From Pedosphaera sp. (GTDB lineage Bacteria; Verrucomicrobiota; Verrucomicrobiia; Limisphaerales; UBA9464), in the NCBI GenBank assembly GCA_009695205.1, contig SIBK01000005.1, positions 1-64,000 of the forward strand: DNA of 64,000 bases, read 5' to 3'. The stretch's first letter is position 1. Each line of letters starts with the position of its first letter. Positions 30,335 through 39,667 of the stretch are shown here, one piece after another. The notes under the pieces were generated by a model that saw nothing but the letters and a program-made list of their open reading frames with translations, searched no databases and was not told the DNA's origin. A program made the position numbers and the translations under genes.

Positions 30335-32392
30335 TCATCTGCGAAATCTGCGTGAACTACTCCGCCTTGGAGGCCCCGTTTGGAGGGATGGATTTGTCGG
30401 ACCGCCCTGTCCCAATCGCCGTTTCAACTCTTGGATCTGATCCCGCAACAGCGCTGCCTTCTCAAACTCCAGATTGTTCGATGCCATGATCATCTCACCC
30501 TGCAGTTCTTGTAACATCTGCGAAAGATCGAACGTGCCGACGTCTTCATTCAAAACCGCTGCCGCTGCCACCCGGCCACTGCCGGCGCTACTGAGACCTT
30601 CCTCCACGGGGCGGGATACAGAGCGGGGTGTTATGTTGTGTTTTCGGTTGTACTCGATCTGCTTCTGTCGCCGGTAGTCCGATATAGCAAGAAATTTCTG
30701 GATGCTTTTCGTTCGGACATCCGCATAGAGAATAACACGCCCGTTGATGTGACGCGCCGCGCGGCCCGCGGTTTGGATAAGGCTGCTGGCGCTGCGCAGA
30801 TACCCCTCTTTGTCGGCGTCGAGGATGGCGACGAGGGACACCTCCGGCAAGTCAAGTCCCTCACGCAGCAGGTTGATCCCTACGAGCACGTCGAACTCAC
30901 CCTTGCGGAGAGCTCGCAAGATTTCTACCCGCTCAATTGCATCGATCTCGCTATGCAAATAGCGCACCAATATTCCGAGATCCCTCATGTAATCGGTCAG
31001 TTCTTCCGCCGTTCGCTTGGTCAATGTGGTGACCAGGACCCGTTCCTTCTTGTCGACAACCACGCGAATCTCTTCAAGGAGGTCGTCGATCTGGCCACCC
31101 AACGGTTTGAGGGTGACTGCGGGATCGATAAGTCCGGTGGGCCGGACGATTTGTTCAACGACGTTTGGAGGGCCAGCCCAGCCCATCTCCAAGGGACCGG
31201 GGGTGGCGCTCGCGTAGATTGCCTGACCGACCAGTGATCGAAATTCCTCGAAATTCAGCGGCCGATTGTCGAGGGCGCTCGGGAGGCGGAATCCATGCTC
31301 CACCAGAACCGTCTTGCGGGCGGTGTCTCCGGCATGCATGCCGCCGATCTGTGGCAACGTCGCGTGGGATTCATCCACCACCACCAGGTAGTCCTCAGGA
31401 AAGAAATCGAGCAGCGTGGCAGGTCGTGAACCGGGGAGCCGAGCCATGATGTGCCGTGAATAATTCTCGATGCCCGTACAAAATCCCAATTCCTGCAATT
31501 GCTCGAGGTCGTACTCGGTGCGCATTTTGACCCGTTGTGCTTCAAGGAGTTTGCCGCGCTTTTCAAACCAGGCGATTCGTTCGGTGAGTTCCTCTCGGAT
31601 GGTTAGGATCGCTCGGCTGATTTTTTCCTGAGGCGTTGCAAATTGTTTGCTCGGAAAGATGTTCACCGCGCCCAGGGATTCAATGGCGTCGCCCGTGAAC
31701 GGATCAAAACGTGTGAACCGTTCGATTTCATCCCCAAAAAACTCGATCCGAATCGCATCCTCGGTATAGGCCGGATGTAGCTCAACCACGTCCCCCCGCA
31801 CCCGGAAGCGGCCTCGAGTGAGTTCGAAATCGTTTCGCGAATACTGCAGATCCACCAGTCGGACGAGCAACTGCTCGCGGGTCACCGATTGCCCAATGCG
31901 CAGAGGTATCACCATTGATTCGTAGTCCTCCTTGCTGCCGATGCCGTAGATGCACGAAACACTTGCGACCACCAGGACATCCCGCCGGGCCAGAAGGCTG
32001 CTCATGGCCGACAAGCGTAGCCGCTCTATATCATCATTCACCGCCGAATCTTTTTCGATGAACGTGTCGGTGCGCGGAATGTACGCCTCGGGTTGGTAGA
32101 AATCGAAATAGCTGACGAAATATTCGACGGCATTTTCTGGGAAAAAGCCTTTGAACTCGGCGTAGAGCTGGGCGGCGAGCGTCTTGTTATGGGAGATCAC
32201 CAACGTGGGGCGATTGACACGGGCAATCGCATTGGCGATGGAAAATGTCTTGCCAGAACCCGTCACCCCAAGCAGCACCTGATGCTTTTCCTGTCGCAGC
32301 AGACCCGCGACGAGGTGTTCGATGGCTGCCGGCTGATCCCCGGCGGGGGAGTACGAACTGCTCAATTCAAATCGTGCGGACACCTCCGTCAC
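30335..32392 (-). CDS. uvrB: Excinuclease ABC subunit B
   Basis: 685 residues. DNA helicase-like damage-verification subunit of nucleotide excision repair. Walker A GVTGSGKT at 42-49, beta-hairpin region YFVSYFDFYQPEAYIP, DEAD-like VVVDESHATLPQIGGM, motif VI QTAGRAARHINGRVI, and the C-terminal UvrC-binding UVR motif LEFEKAALLRDQIQELK. Length and order are normal. First gene of a minus-strand unit with the rhodanese and comB. The frame is intact. Confidence 0.97.
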   Translation of the reverse strand: MTEVSARFELSSSYSPAGDQPAAIEHLVAGLLRQEKHQVLLGVTGSGKTFSIANAIARVNRPTLVISHNKTLAAQLYAEFKGFFPENAVEYFVSYFDFYQPEAYIPRTDTFIEKDSAVNDDIERLRLSAMSSLLARRDVLVVASVSCIYGIGSKEDYESMVIPLRIGQSVTREQLLVRLVDLQYSRNDFELTRGRFRVRGDVVELHPAYTEDAIRIEFFGDEIERFTRFDPFTGDAIESLGAVNIFPSKQFATPQEKISRAILTIREELTERIAWFEKRGKLLEAQRVKMRTEYDLEQLQELGFCTGIENYSRHIMARLPGSRPATLLDFFPEDYLVVVDESHATLPQIGGMHAGDTARKTVLVEHGFRLPSALDNRPLNFEEFRSLVGQAIYASATPGPLEMGWAGPPNVVEQIVRPTGLIDPAVTLKPLGGQIDDLLEEIRVVVDKKERVLVTTLTKRTAEELTDYMRDLGILVRYLHSEIDAIERVEILRALRKGEFDVLVGINLLREGLDLPEVSLVAILDADKEGYLRSASSLIQTAGRAARHINGRVILYADVRTKSIQKFLAISDYRRQKQIEYNRKHNITPRSVSRPVEEGLSSAGSGRVAAAAVLNEDVGTFDLSQMLQELQGEMIMASNNLEFEKAALLRDQIQELKRRLGQGGPTNPSLQTGPPRRSSSRRFRR

Positions 32393-32609
32393 TCTGGATC
32401 AGCTCACCGCAAGGGACAATCGCCAAAGGGGTCGCACACCTGCAATCGAGTCCGACCCAGCGACACCCGCACGCCGGCCAAGCCATTTCCCGTTTCCGAA
32501 TGACGCACACGACCGGAAACGGTGAGCAGCCTTCCTCGCGTATCCACCGCGGTCAGGCTCGAAAAACGGTATCGACGTATATTTATTCGGAATTCCGTCG
32601 ATCATCCGC

Positions 32610-32643
32610 GCAACCTTTTGTTGCACATGCAACAAAAGGTTGC
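32610..32643. repeat. Perfect palindrome, RAYT-associated family, copy 1
   Basis: Two 16-bp arms, GCAACCTTTTGTTGCA (32610-32625) and its exact reverse complement (32628-32643), are separated by CA. The same arms recur at 35056-35093. A small GCC/GGC hairpin (GCGCCTTCTGAGGC) lies directly beside it, as it also does at the second copy. It lies 1.1 kb from the start of RAYT 1 and directly downstream of its stop. Confidence 0.8.
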
Positions 32644-32713
32644 AGCGCCTTCTGAGGCACAGGAACGTGCGCCGTTGGAAGAGATGATGGGGGAATTCCT
32701 CCGATTCCATGAC

Positions 32714-32770
32714 GTCAGAAGCGCCCGCCCCGCTGCGCGATGCTGATTCATGGAAGAAACGTTCTTTGAG
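32714..32770 (-). repeat. 57-bp dispersed repeat, copy 1 (inverted)
   Basis: The reverse complement matches 43577-43633 with about 4 mismatches in 57. The shared core reads TTTCTTCCATGAATCAGCAT followed by a GC-rich imperfect hairpin (GCGC...GGGCGC). The matching ATG-starting reading frame (MNQHRAAGRALLTS) is an accident of the repeat rather than a gene. It lies between the palindrome and RAYT 1. Confidence 0.75.
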
Positions 32771-32824
32771 TTTGCCTTGAAATCCGGAGGGCTCCGTTTA
32801 GGACCTTCAGCAGTTTCTTCGTCG

Positions 32825-33793
32825 TCATCCAATCGCATTGACTCGCAGATCCCGCATGACGCATATGCCCGGTAACGGTACGCCCCGAATCGGACGGGCT
32901 CCGTCTTTACGACCGGCGCTGAAGCGGTCTCGGTGACGGGCGAACATCTCATTCACAAAATCCTTCGAGCCCAGAATCACTCCATCGCTCATATGTCGGA
33001 CTGGTAGACGCAACACCTGGCCTAAACTCAGATCGCCGCCGCGGGCCAGCTCCGCCCGAATATTCCGCGGATCCAACACCGTTTTGTCGCTGCGGTTGGC
33101 GGAACCGGCCGTGACGAACAAAACCATCCGATATTTCGCCGCTGCCTTCCGCCAATCCTCCGCTTCCAGAAAACTCATAAGCCCCTGGCGAATCGTTTTG
33201 GCACCCGTAAACGCTGCAGCGTATCCGCAAAAGCGATAGTCCTTCGGATCCTTGACCAATTTCGCTCGGATCGGATTCAAATCGATGTAGGCCGCCACGG
33301 TCCTGAGAGCCGCCGTGGAATCTTCCACGACGACACTCGTAAACCGCTCAGCCCAGAGCGTCCCAAATCGTCCCATGGTCTTATTATACCACCGACTAAA
33401 CCGCTGTTTTAGCTCCTTCATGAACGCGGAAACATCGCCCGTTCGGCTCACCACCGAATCGCGAATCTTTGGGTCAATTTTACCCCGCACCTTCAAAGCC
33501 TCCCGCGCGAGTACCGTCAGGATCCCCTTTTTGCCATAGAATTTAACCATCTTGGCCAACAGTTCGGTTTCGGAGAGTTCAGCTCGTATCGGAACGCGCA
33601 GGAGCACGTGGAAGTGGTCGGGCAGGATGCAGTAGGTGATCACCTCCAGGTCGCAAAACTCGGCCAATTTGAGGAGAATATCTACGAGCTTCTCCCTCGC
33701 TGGTTCGTCCAGCAGCCTTTGGCCGCCGACGATCCGTGAGATGCAATGATACACAGCCGATTCCTCGGCGAGTTTGATGCGAGCCATTCTCAT
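32825..33793 (-). CDS. REP-associated tyrosine transposase (RAYT) 1
   Basis: About 322 residues from ATG 33793 (MRMARIKLAEESAVYHCISR); 33787 is an alternative. Y1/HUH transposase fold: YCILPDHFHVLLRVP carries the HUH pair, and AAYIDLNPIRAKL carries the catalytic Tyr. C-terminal half (YRMVLFVTAGSANR, SLGQVLRLPVRHMSDGVILG) is a DNA-binding extension seen in long PVC members. Catalytic residues look intact. RAYTs are domesticated single-copy enzymes that act on REP palindromes. The palindrome at 32610-32643 lies just downstream. Confidence 0.85.
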   Translation of the reverse strand: MRMARIKLAEESAVYHCISRIVGGQRLLDEPAREKLVDILLKLAEFCDLEVITYCILPDHFHVLLRVPIRAELSETELLAKMVKFYGKKGILTVLAREALKVRGKIDPKIRDSVVSRTGDVSAFMKELKQRFSRWYNKTMGRFGTLWAERFTSVVVEDSTAALRTVAAYIDLNPIRAKLVKDPKDYRFCGYAAAFTGAKTIRQGLMSFLEAEDWRKAAAKYRMVLFVTAGSANRSDKTVLDPRNIRAELARGGDLSLGQVLRLPVRHMSDGVILGSKDFVNEMFARHRDRFSAGRKDGARPIRGVPLPGICVMRDLRVNAIG

Positions 33794-33944
33794 ACCGTTT
33801 TCAAGCGAAAAAAAGGAGAATTTCCCGCAAGGATGACAGGCAGTCAACTCAATTGACGCTATTGAACCTGTCTCTCAAAAACATTGTTACGGTCATTTCC
33901 CATCGGCACGTGACATCGGAGGCCTTGATTTCGGAACGATCCGG

Positions 33945-34260
33945 AGCTTCATCGTCCAATGCAAAACCCGGGACGTAGCCGAAAAGGTTCTGGAAGAGAT
34001 TTAAGAATGGGTGGAGAAGGCGGAACTAACGCTGCATCCAACCAAGGCACGGATAGTAAATGAGAGTGGGCCCAGAGAGTTCGATTTTTTAAGGTGGCAC
34101 TATTGAGAGGGGCTGCAAATAACCTCGAAAAAAAAGCCTGAACCGGTTTAAGAAAACCCTACGGAGCGAAACACCGCAAAATAGCGGGCAGAGTCTGGCC
34201 CAAATCCATGGCAGACTGAATCAACGATTCAAGGGATCGATCAATTGCGATGCGACCGCA
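33945..34260 (+). pseudogene. Group II intron reverse transcriptase/maturase remnant
   Basis: One plus frame reads FIVQCKTRDVAEKVLEEI, stop, EWVEKAELTLHPTKARIVNE, SGPREFDFL, RWHY and a stop, and after a shift KSLNRFKKTLRSETPQNSGQ and SLAQIHGRLNQRFKGS. These match the RT domain from just after the YADD site through the thumb/X region of group II intron maturases. At least TAA, TGA and one frameshift break it. The N-terminal RT part is missing, and no intron RNA domain V could be recognised. It ends abruptly inside a minus-strand small gene. Confidence 0.7.
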
Positions 34261-34398
34261 TCCCGCGCACATGAACGCCCGTACCTCACCGGCCGTCGGA
34301 TACTTGCCCGTCCAATAGCTCAGGCGATCGTCCGGTAGGCGGTACTCGAGCAATCCCGTGTGCCTATGTTTGGTTGGGTACATGTGGAGCATGTCCAT
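34250..34398 (-). pseudogene. Small zinc-ribbon-like protein, 3' end replaced
   Basis: The first ~50 residues (MDMLHMYPTKHRHTGLLEYR, WTGKYPTAGEVRAF, MCAGCGRIAID) look like a genuine small protein with a CxxC pair. The remainder of the 79-residue frame, down to 34159, is antisense to the intron RT remnant. The gene therefore appears truncated at about codon 52 by the remnant. No function recognised; the CAGC pair suggests a metal-binding ribbon missing its second half. Confidence 0.45.
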
Positions 34399-34412
34399 AA
34401 CGATGATCGGAT

Positions 34413-34901
34413 TTGATGTATGGTAGTGAAGGCGGAGCGTTCTCTGGCAACATATATCTGACCCGTGTCACGATTCCCAAGAGCGTCCCAGGCGTCGGGG
34501 GACTTGCTTTCGCTGCCTGCAGCAGTTTGGCAGGAATCTATTGTGAGGGTAGTCCTTCTAGTTTAGATCCATTCGGTGCTTTTACCCCAGACTCGATTAC
34601 GACCGTCTACTTCTTGCCCGGTACCACGGGTTGGGAAACGACGTTCGGCTATCGTCCGACCGAAGTGTCGAAGCTCTTCGTGGAAATGAATGCCTCCAGC
34701 TTCGGCGTGCAGGCGAATCAATTTGGATTCACCACGACCTGGGCAAGCGACAAGGTCGTTGTGGTGGATACCTGCACGAACCTGGCCATTCCCCGCTGGA
34801 TTCCCGTCGGAACCAGGACCCTCACCGACGGCTCCGCCTAATTTGGCGATTCCGAGTGGACCAATCCTTCGGACCGATTCTACCGAATTCGCGCGCAGTG
34901 A
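34413..34901 (+). pseudogene. C-terminal fragment of an LRR_5/BspA-like surface protein
   Basis: The frame starts mid-domain (GGAFSGNIYLTRVTIPKSVP, FAACSSLAGIYCEGSPSSL, TTVYFLPGTTGWETTFG), typical of BspA-type leucine-rich repeats. It continues into a C-terminal module (QFGFTTTWASDKVVVVDTCT, IPRWIPVGTRTLTDGSA). TAA at 34839-34841 interrupts it, and the same frame runs on as FGDSEWTNPSDRFYRIRAQ to TGA at 34899-34901, the usual end of this module. N-terminal repeats are absent. Confidence 0.7.
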
Positions 34902-35055
34902 GGAAGGCTGCGTTCAGAAATCCGCCGGAAAGACCTCAAAAAACCATTAGCTTAGCGCCCTCTAACCCAGCCACGGGACTCCTGACTGAGTGGAATGTCG
35001 ATGCCTTGCTCTAGACATCGTGGCAGTTGCACACATTGCATCGCCTCTGAGGGCA

Positions 35056-35093
35056 TTGCAACCTTTTGTTGCAGGTGCAACAAAAGGTTGCAA
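35056..35093. repeat. Perfect palindrome, RAYT-associated family, copy 2
   Basis: Arms of 17 bp, TTGCAACCTTTTGTTGC (35056-35072) and its exact complement (35077-35093), with AGGT between. The arm core is identical to copy 1 at 32610-32643. A small GCCTCTGAGGGC hairpin lies immediately upstream, mirroring the GCC/GGC hairpin of copy 1. It sits 104 bp before the start codon of RAYT 2. Confidence 0.8.
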
Positions 35094-35196
35094 AGAGGGT
35101 CGACTGGAGCATGAAAAATGGTCCCGCCTTCTGTCCAAAGGGGTCAAGCCCGGAATCGTGAACATAAGTTGCAAGTGCCGCCGATTGTGTGTCAAA

Positions 35197-36231
35197 ATGT
35201 TAGGGATCACTCGACACGTGCGAATTGAATACGCGGGCGCGGCTTACCATGTCATGGGGCGTGGTAATCAAGGCCGAGCCATTTACGCCGACGACAGGGA
35301 CCGCAAGATGTGGCTGGAGACGTTGGGTGAGGCGTGCCAACAGACCGGTTGGCGGATTCACGCTTATGTCATGATAGGCAACCACTATCATCTGCTACTC
35401 GAAACGCCCCAGGCCAACCTGGTGGCGGGAATGACATGGTTACAAAGCACATACACCCAGCGCTATAACAATCGGCACAAAGTGTTTGGCCACCTCTTTC
35501 AGGGACGCTACAAGGCAGTGGTGGTGGACGAAAAGGAAGGAGATTATTTTGGAGTGGTTAGCACCTACATTCATTTGAATCCGGCAAGGGTGAAGTTGAT
35601 CTCAGTTGGCCAGGGGCGGTTAAGTCGTTATCGATGGAGCAGTTATCCCCTTTACCTAAAGGGAGTGTTGCGATCTCCAGGTTGGCTGGTGAGTGGCCGC
35701 GTGATGAGCAATTTAGGCCTGGGGCCGGAGGAGCGCGATGGGTATGAGGCGTATATGGAGGGGCGGGTGATCGAATTGGGGATCAAGGCGAAACGCACGG
35801 CTTTGAATGAGCAATGGAAAAGAATCCGGCGTGGCTGGTATCTTGGGGGCGATGGATTTCGCGGACGGATGCTGAAATATGTTAAAAAGACATTGGGAAA
35901 GGGACGGCCCACGACCTACAGCGGCGAGGCCAAGCGGGCGCACGGGCAAGAGGAAGCGCAACGGTTGTTGGGACTGGGGCTTGCGGCGTTAAAGGTTGGG
36001 GATCGTCAATTACAGGACGGAGCCAAAGGGATGCCGGAGAAGCAAGCCTTGGCTTGGTGGCTATGCCAAAACACAACGGTGGCGCGGCGTTGGGTTTGTG
36101 AGCGTCTCGGGATGGGGGATGAATCCCGAGTGAGCAAAGCAATTCACCGGATGAAGGAAGGACGTGATAGCGGATTGGCAAAATTAAGAGAGCGCCTCGA
36201 GAAGACGGAAAAAAAGCGCATGGTTTCGCAA
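35197..36231 (+). CDS. REP-associated tyrosine transposase (RAYT) 2, reading into a WD40 frame
   Basis: About 345 residues from ATG 35197 (MLGITRHVRIEYAGAAYHVM). Both catalytic elements are intact: HUH in MIGNHYHLLLETP and Tyr in STYIHLNPARVKL; KVFGHLFQGRYKAVVVD is also conserved. A helical C-terminal region with a helix-turn-helix-like RRWVCERLGMGDESRVSKAI follows, ending near LEKTEKKRM. There is no stop at the end: the frame runs on into WD40 sequence to 36933. The open frame also extends upstream across the palindrome, but that part is not gene-like. Confidence 0.85.
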
Positions 36232-37355
36232 ATGAATAACATTCACAGTTCCGGGCTTCCCTCCTTTACCATGGTACTAACGCTTGCCATGTTCGTGTTC
36301 GGAAGTGATACAGCGAGCCGGGTTGCGGGGGCTTCGCTCACCCTGTACGACCTGTCGACAGGAGGAGCGGTCAAAACACTTTCGGGACATAATCGCCCCA
36401 CGACGGCCATCGCAGTTTCCCCGGATGGCGCCTTGGCTCTTACTGCCAGCCTAACGCCGGAATTGAGGCTGTGGTCCCTCAAAACCGGACGCGAAATCCG
36501 GTCGTTGTCTCAGTCGCAACTTCCGGGCTACGTGGGGGCCGGGGGTTCGCTTCAGTTCGTTAACGGGACCAACCTGGCACTTGTCGCCCGGGGGTACGCC
36601 GGTGTTCACCTTTGGAACCTGGAGAGCAATGCCTTGGAGTTAAGTTTCCGAGCGCCGTTCAGAGGAGCGTCCTCCGCCTGGGTATCCCCTGACCAAAAAT
36701 CCGTGTATGGCACCAGCAGCTCGGAGGCAACGGTGACCTCATGGGGATTCACCAACGGCGACAGTCGCGGCGTCTTCTCCGAGGAATGGATGGGTGGATT
36801 TCGCTACGTCTCCCTGGCACGCGACGGTAAACCCCGATCCCGGCGGGAACCCAGACGGGATCCGGCGATCAAGCGATACTCTCGCCAAACGGTCGGATAC
36901 TGGCGACGTATGGCACATCGATCACGAAGCTGAATGCCCTGTGGCTTCATCTGTGGGACATCGAGACAGGGAAACTGCTCTGGCATCACCCGGCCTTGAC
37001 GCTTTCGATGACCTCTGGATTCAGGTCTGCACGCACTTGCACAGCAATCGCGCTTTCCCCGGATTCCCAAACAATCGCCATTGGAACGCGAAGTGAAGGC
37101 CTGACGATACATGAAGTCGAGGGAGGAGGGATGCGGCAGCAATTAAAGACCCCCGCCGAGTCCTGCACCCGCCTCGCTTTTCTTCCGGATGGCAAACAAT
37201 TGCTGACCTGGGGTGACAAAACGATGCGGGTCTGGGATCTGGAAAGCGGGACAATGGTCCGCTCATTCCCGGTGCCGACGGTCAATTGCCTGGCGCCCAC
37301 TCCGGATGGCCGATTCGTCCTCGTGGGCGGTGACGGAACATTCCGCGGCAATTAG
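36232..37355 (+). pseudogene. Secreted WD40-repeat protein, frameshifted
   Basis: From ATG 36232 (MNNIHSSGLPSFTMVLTLAM), a signal-like segment precedes WD40 blades: VKTLSGHNRPTTAIAVSPDG, ELRLWSLKTGREIRSL, VHLWNLESNALELSF. Near 36832 the frame shifts; the continuation reads SGDQAILSPNGRILATYG, LHLWDIETGKLLW, CTAIALSPDSQTIAIGT, MRVWDLESGTMVRSF and stops at 37353-37355. The frame is also joined upstream to RAYT 2 without a stop. Function unknown; such beta-propellers are scaffolds. Confidence 0.7.
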
Positions 37356-37382
37356 CCTTGGGAAGCGCCGGCGTGGGTTGCC

Positions 37383-37730
37383 TCAATACACAAGTTCGAC
37401 AAAGGTAATGCCCGGATTGGAACGGTTATGGTCGCGGTCGTTACGGAGCCCCGGATGACGTCGAACAAATTCCCGCCCTTCGTTGGTGTCGGACGAAAAC
37501 TGTTCACCGGGAAGAACAAAACTGGCTTTGCCCTCTTTGACGCGGAGACGAAGAGATTTGCGGATGGCAGGCCCGAGTTTTCCACCCTCGCCACTGGAAC
37601 CCCAGCCGTGAATCACCTTGAGCACACGCACCCTTCGTGCCCTGGCGGATTGGATCTCGCTGACGAGCCGGCGGCGCGCCTCATCGACGGTGGGATTCCC
37701 CGCTTCGAGGTTGATGGTGGCGAAAGACAT
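37383..37730 (-). CDS. Smr-domain protein
   Basis: 115 residues from ATG 37730 (MSFATINLEAGNPTVDEARR). The Smr fold (MutS2 C-terminal-like nuclease domain) is shown by the TINLEAGNPTVDEARRRLV segment, VLKVIHGWGSSGEGGKLGPA and IRKSLRLRVKEG. The typical HGxG core appears as HGWGSSGEG. It may cut RNA or branched DNA. The frame is complete and open although surrounded by debris; a longer start at 37877 adds non-homologous sequence. Confidence 0.75.
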   Translation of the reverse strand: MSFATINLEAGNPTVDEARRRLVSEIQSARARRVRVLKVIHGWGSSGEGGKLGPAIRKSLRLRVKEGKASFVLPGEQFSSDTNEGREFVRRHPGLRNDRDHNRSNPGITFVELVY

Positions 37731-37894
37731 TAGATTTGCGGCGACGTTGCTGACGTTTGCCCAAGGAGCTGACGCTAGGGCATCGAGAATGTCCACCATT
37801 CCCATTGTGTCGAGTCCACAGCAATCCTCCAAGGGGCTTCGGATCTTCCGCGCGCTCGGATCTTGAGACATCTCCAAATATCACGCGCAGAAAT

Positions 37895-38165
37895 TCACGA
37901 CTCGCCATTCCCCTTTCCTGAATCTCCAGGCCTGAAAGAAAGCGATGGCTCCCGCATCCTTCTCGGATCCGGCGACCTGTACTCGATGGCGTTCTCGCCC
38001 GATGGGAGTACTCTCGTCGCCGCCGATCTCGATACGGATATCCGAGTGGGGGATGCGCACACTGGAGAACTGTGGTGAGAGGACTGTCCCTTTCGCCGGA
38101 TGGCAAATGGGTGGCGGTCCCCCAGGACAATACTGGCGGACGGAGTGCCGGTTATATCGCGGCTC
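37895..38165 (+). pseudogene. WD40 fragment, frameshifted
   Basis: One frame reads SGDLYSMAFSPDGSTLVAAD and LDTDIRVGDAHTGELW, then stops near 38076. Shifted by one, VRGLSLSPDGKWVAVPQDNT continues the next blade. It is a detached piece of a WD40 protein, separated from the 36232-37355 pseudogene by the minus-strand Smr gene. Whether both came from one gene cannot be decided here. Confidence 0.55.
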
Positions 38166-38299
38166 CAGCACGTGCACCGACGCGAAACCAAACCAAGCCA
38201 CGCCTAGAACGAGCAGCGCAATCGTGACGATCCGACCGGAGCCGAGTGTCCCAACGGTCGGCAGATGCCCCTGTTTGCGCACAGAATGCTTCGGTTGGC

Positions 38300-38579
38300 A
38301 TGGTGAGTTGGTTTTCCCGGATGCGAGACGGCGCGTGGATTGGAGTTCATTGCGCAAGTCGGCCAGCACGATTTGAAGCGAGCCCAGCTCCCGCGCGGCG
38401 ACGTCCAAGCAGGCCAACGCCGCGCCTTCGCCAGACGCAAAATCCAATGCTGCGTTTTCCGCCAACTCCTGTTCGGCGCGTGCATCGGCCATGCTGTTCA
38501 TGATGATACCAATGAAGAGGTTCAGGATGATCATCGTGCCGAACACAATAAAGGGAATGCGACAAGGCAATTTCGACAA
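38300..38579 (-). pseudogene. C-terminal fragment of a voltage-gated-type cation channel
   Basis: Reads IPFIVFGTMIILNLFIGIIM, NSMADARAEQELAEN and LADLRNELQSTRRLASG. This is the last transmembrane helix (S6) and cytoplasmic coiled-coil tail of bacterial ion_trans channels (NaChBac-like). The pore and voltage sensor are missing; the sequence starts directly after the TerC fragment stop. The same frame continues to 37881 but there it is antisense to WD40 sequence. Confidence 0.6.
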
Positions 38580-38588
38580 TCAATGCAC

Positions 38589-39098
38589 TCATGGCTCTAC
38601 AGGTTCAACCTTCAACACGCCCGGACCGGGGGTGGGAGCGAAATGCTTGGCCGTCTTCGGCTTCAGCAGCGACCACACCACGCTCGTGGCTAGGATCGCC
38701 ACGATGACGCCGAGCGAAACGAGCGTGTCGATCTTCCACGCCGTATGCGCGAGGATCATCTTCACGCCCAGACCGATTTTGAGGTAATGGAACTTGTCCA
38801 TCACGCCCGCCAGCGCGAAGTAAAGGGAGCGCAGTCCGAGGATGGCGAACACATTCGACGTATAAGCGATGAACGGGTCTTTCGTGACCGCGAAAATCGC
38901 AGGAATGGAGTCCACCGCGAAGATCACATCGGAGATTTCCACCAGCAACAGCACCACGAACAGTGGCGTGGCCATGCGGATCCCGTTCTGGTTCACGAAG
39001 AATTTTTCCCCTCGAAAATCCGGCGTCACCGGCATAAGCCGCTTGAACCCTTTCACCACCGGATTGCGCTCGGGATGAATGTCCTCCTCGCGCTTCAC
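38589..39098 (-). pseudogene. C-terminal half of a TerC-family membrane protein
   Basis: 169 residues against ~320 for the family. Matches TerC from the central loop on: EEDIHPERNPVVKGFKRLMP, FFVNQNGIRMATPLFVVLLL, ISDVIFAVDSIPAIFAVTKD and SNVFAILGLRSLYFAL. The first four membrane helices, with the first conserved acidic residues, are absent, and upstream sequence has stops. Family role: metal-ion resistance or metal export. Probably a non-functional remnant. Confidence 0.7.
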
Positions 39099-39177
39099 GA
39101 TTATGTGGGTGGCGAATTAGTATTTAAGTAGCGATTGGCAGCTCGAATAGGCCGTGGCAGTTGGCTTGCCAAGCGTA

Positions 39178-39303
39178 CTATTTGAGATCGAGCGGTTCGT
39201 CAACAGCGAGGACGAGGCGCGGAAGCTTGGGACCAACTTCGTTCCGCCGCCGGCGTTTCAGCCCTTCGCCGTTCGGGACGGCAATCTCATCACCGGACAA
39301 TAG
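39178..39303 (+). pseudogene. C-terminal piece of a DJ-1/PfpI-family protein
   Basis: The frame reads FEIERFVNSEDEARKLGTNF, VPPPAFQPFAVRDGNLITGQ and then TAG at 39301-39303. This is the end region of DJ-1/PfpI (type 1 glutamine amidotransferase-like) proteins, normally followed by ~20 more residues. The catalytic Cys region is not present. The opposite strand carries an open frame here but without family similarity. Confidence 0.45.
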
Positions 39304-39384
39304 CGCACTCCGGTCACGAGGTCGCGAAACGGGTGCTGCGTCATTGAGGCGGGATACCGTGGTAATCGTGGTCCACCGTCGCGG

Positions 39385-39612
39385 GTCCAGATCACCAGAT
39401 ACTCCCCGCCACTGGCTTTGGTGGCGCGGGCTATGTCCGCCGGTTGAAGCGCGTGGCGAAGCCGATGTCATTCGTCGAGCCACCGAACTGCGAACCCGTA
39501 AGGTCACCGCCAGAGCGACGAGGGAGCGGCGGAACCAAGGCTGTTCGGCGGCCTGCGCGGAGAGGACGAAGGCGAGTAGGGCGGGAAGGACGAGATGCCA
39601 GTTCAGTTTCAT
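39385..39612 (-). pseudogene. N-terminal fragment of a secreted protein, frameshifted
   Basis: From ATG 39612 a clear signal peptide begins (MKLNWHLVLPALLAFVLSAQ, cleaved near AQAA), then EQPWFRRSLV. Two other frames carry the continuation, LTGSQFGGSTNDIGFATRFN and DIARATKASGGEYLVIWTRDG. The pattern resembles secreted glycoside-hydrolase-like PVC proteins, but I cannot name the family with certainty. At least two indels and loss of the whole C-terminus make it a remnant. Confidence 0.5.
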
Positions 39613-39667
39613 GAGTGGGCACCGCGGCGGGACCTCGGGGGCACCAGACCTCCTCACCTCAGTCAAG

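Noticed and set aside
32399..32952. Overlapping minus-strand frames between uvrB and RAYT 1
   Set aside because: They run through the palindrome and the 57-bp repeat; the shared peptide (MNQHRAAGRALLTS) is translated repeat DNA.
34990..35196. N-terminal extension of RAYT 2 upstream of 35197
   Set aside because: It translates the palindrome; the conserved RAYT N-terminus begins at 35197.
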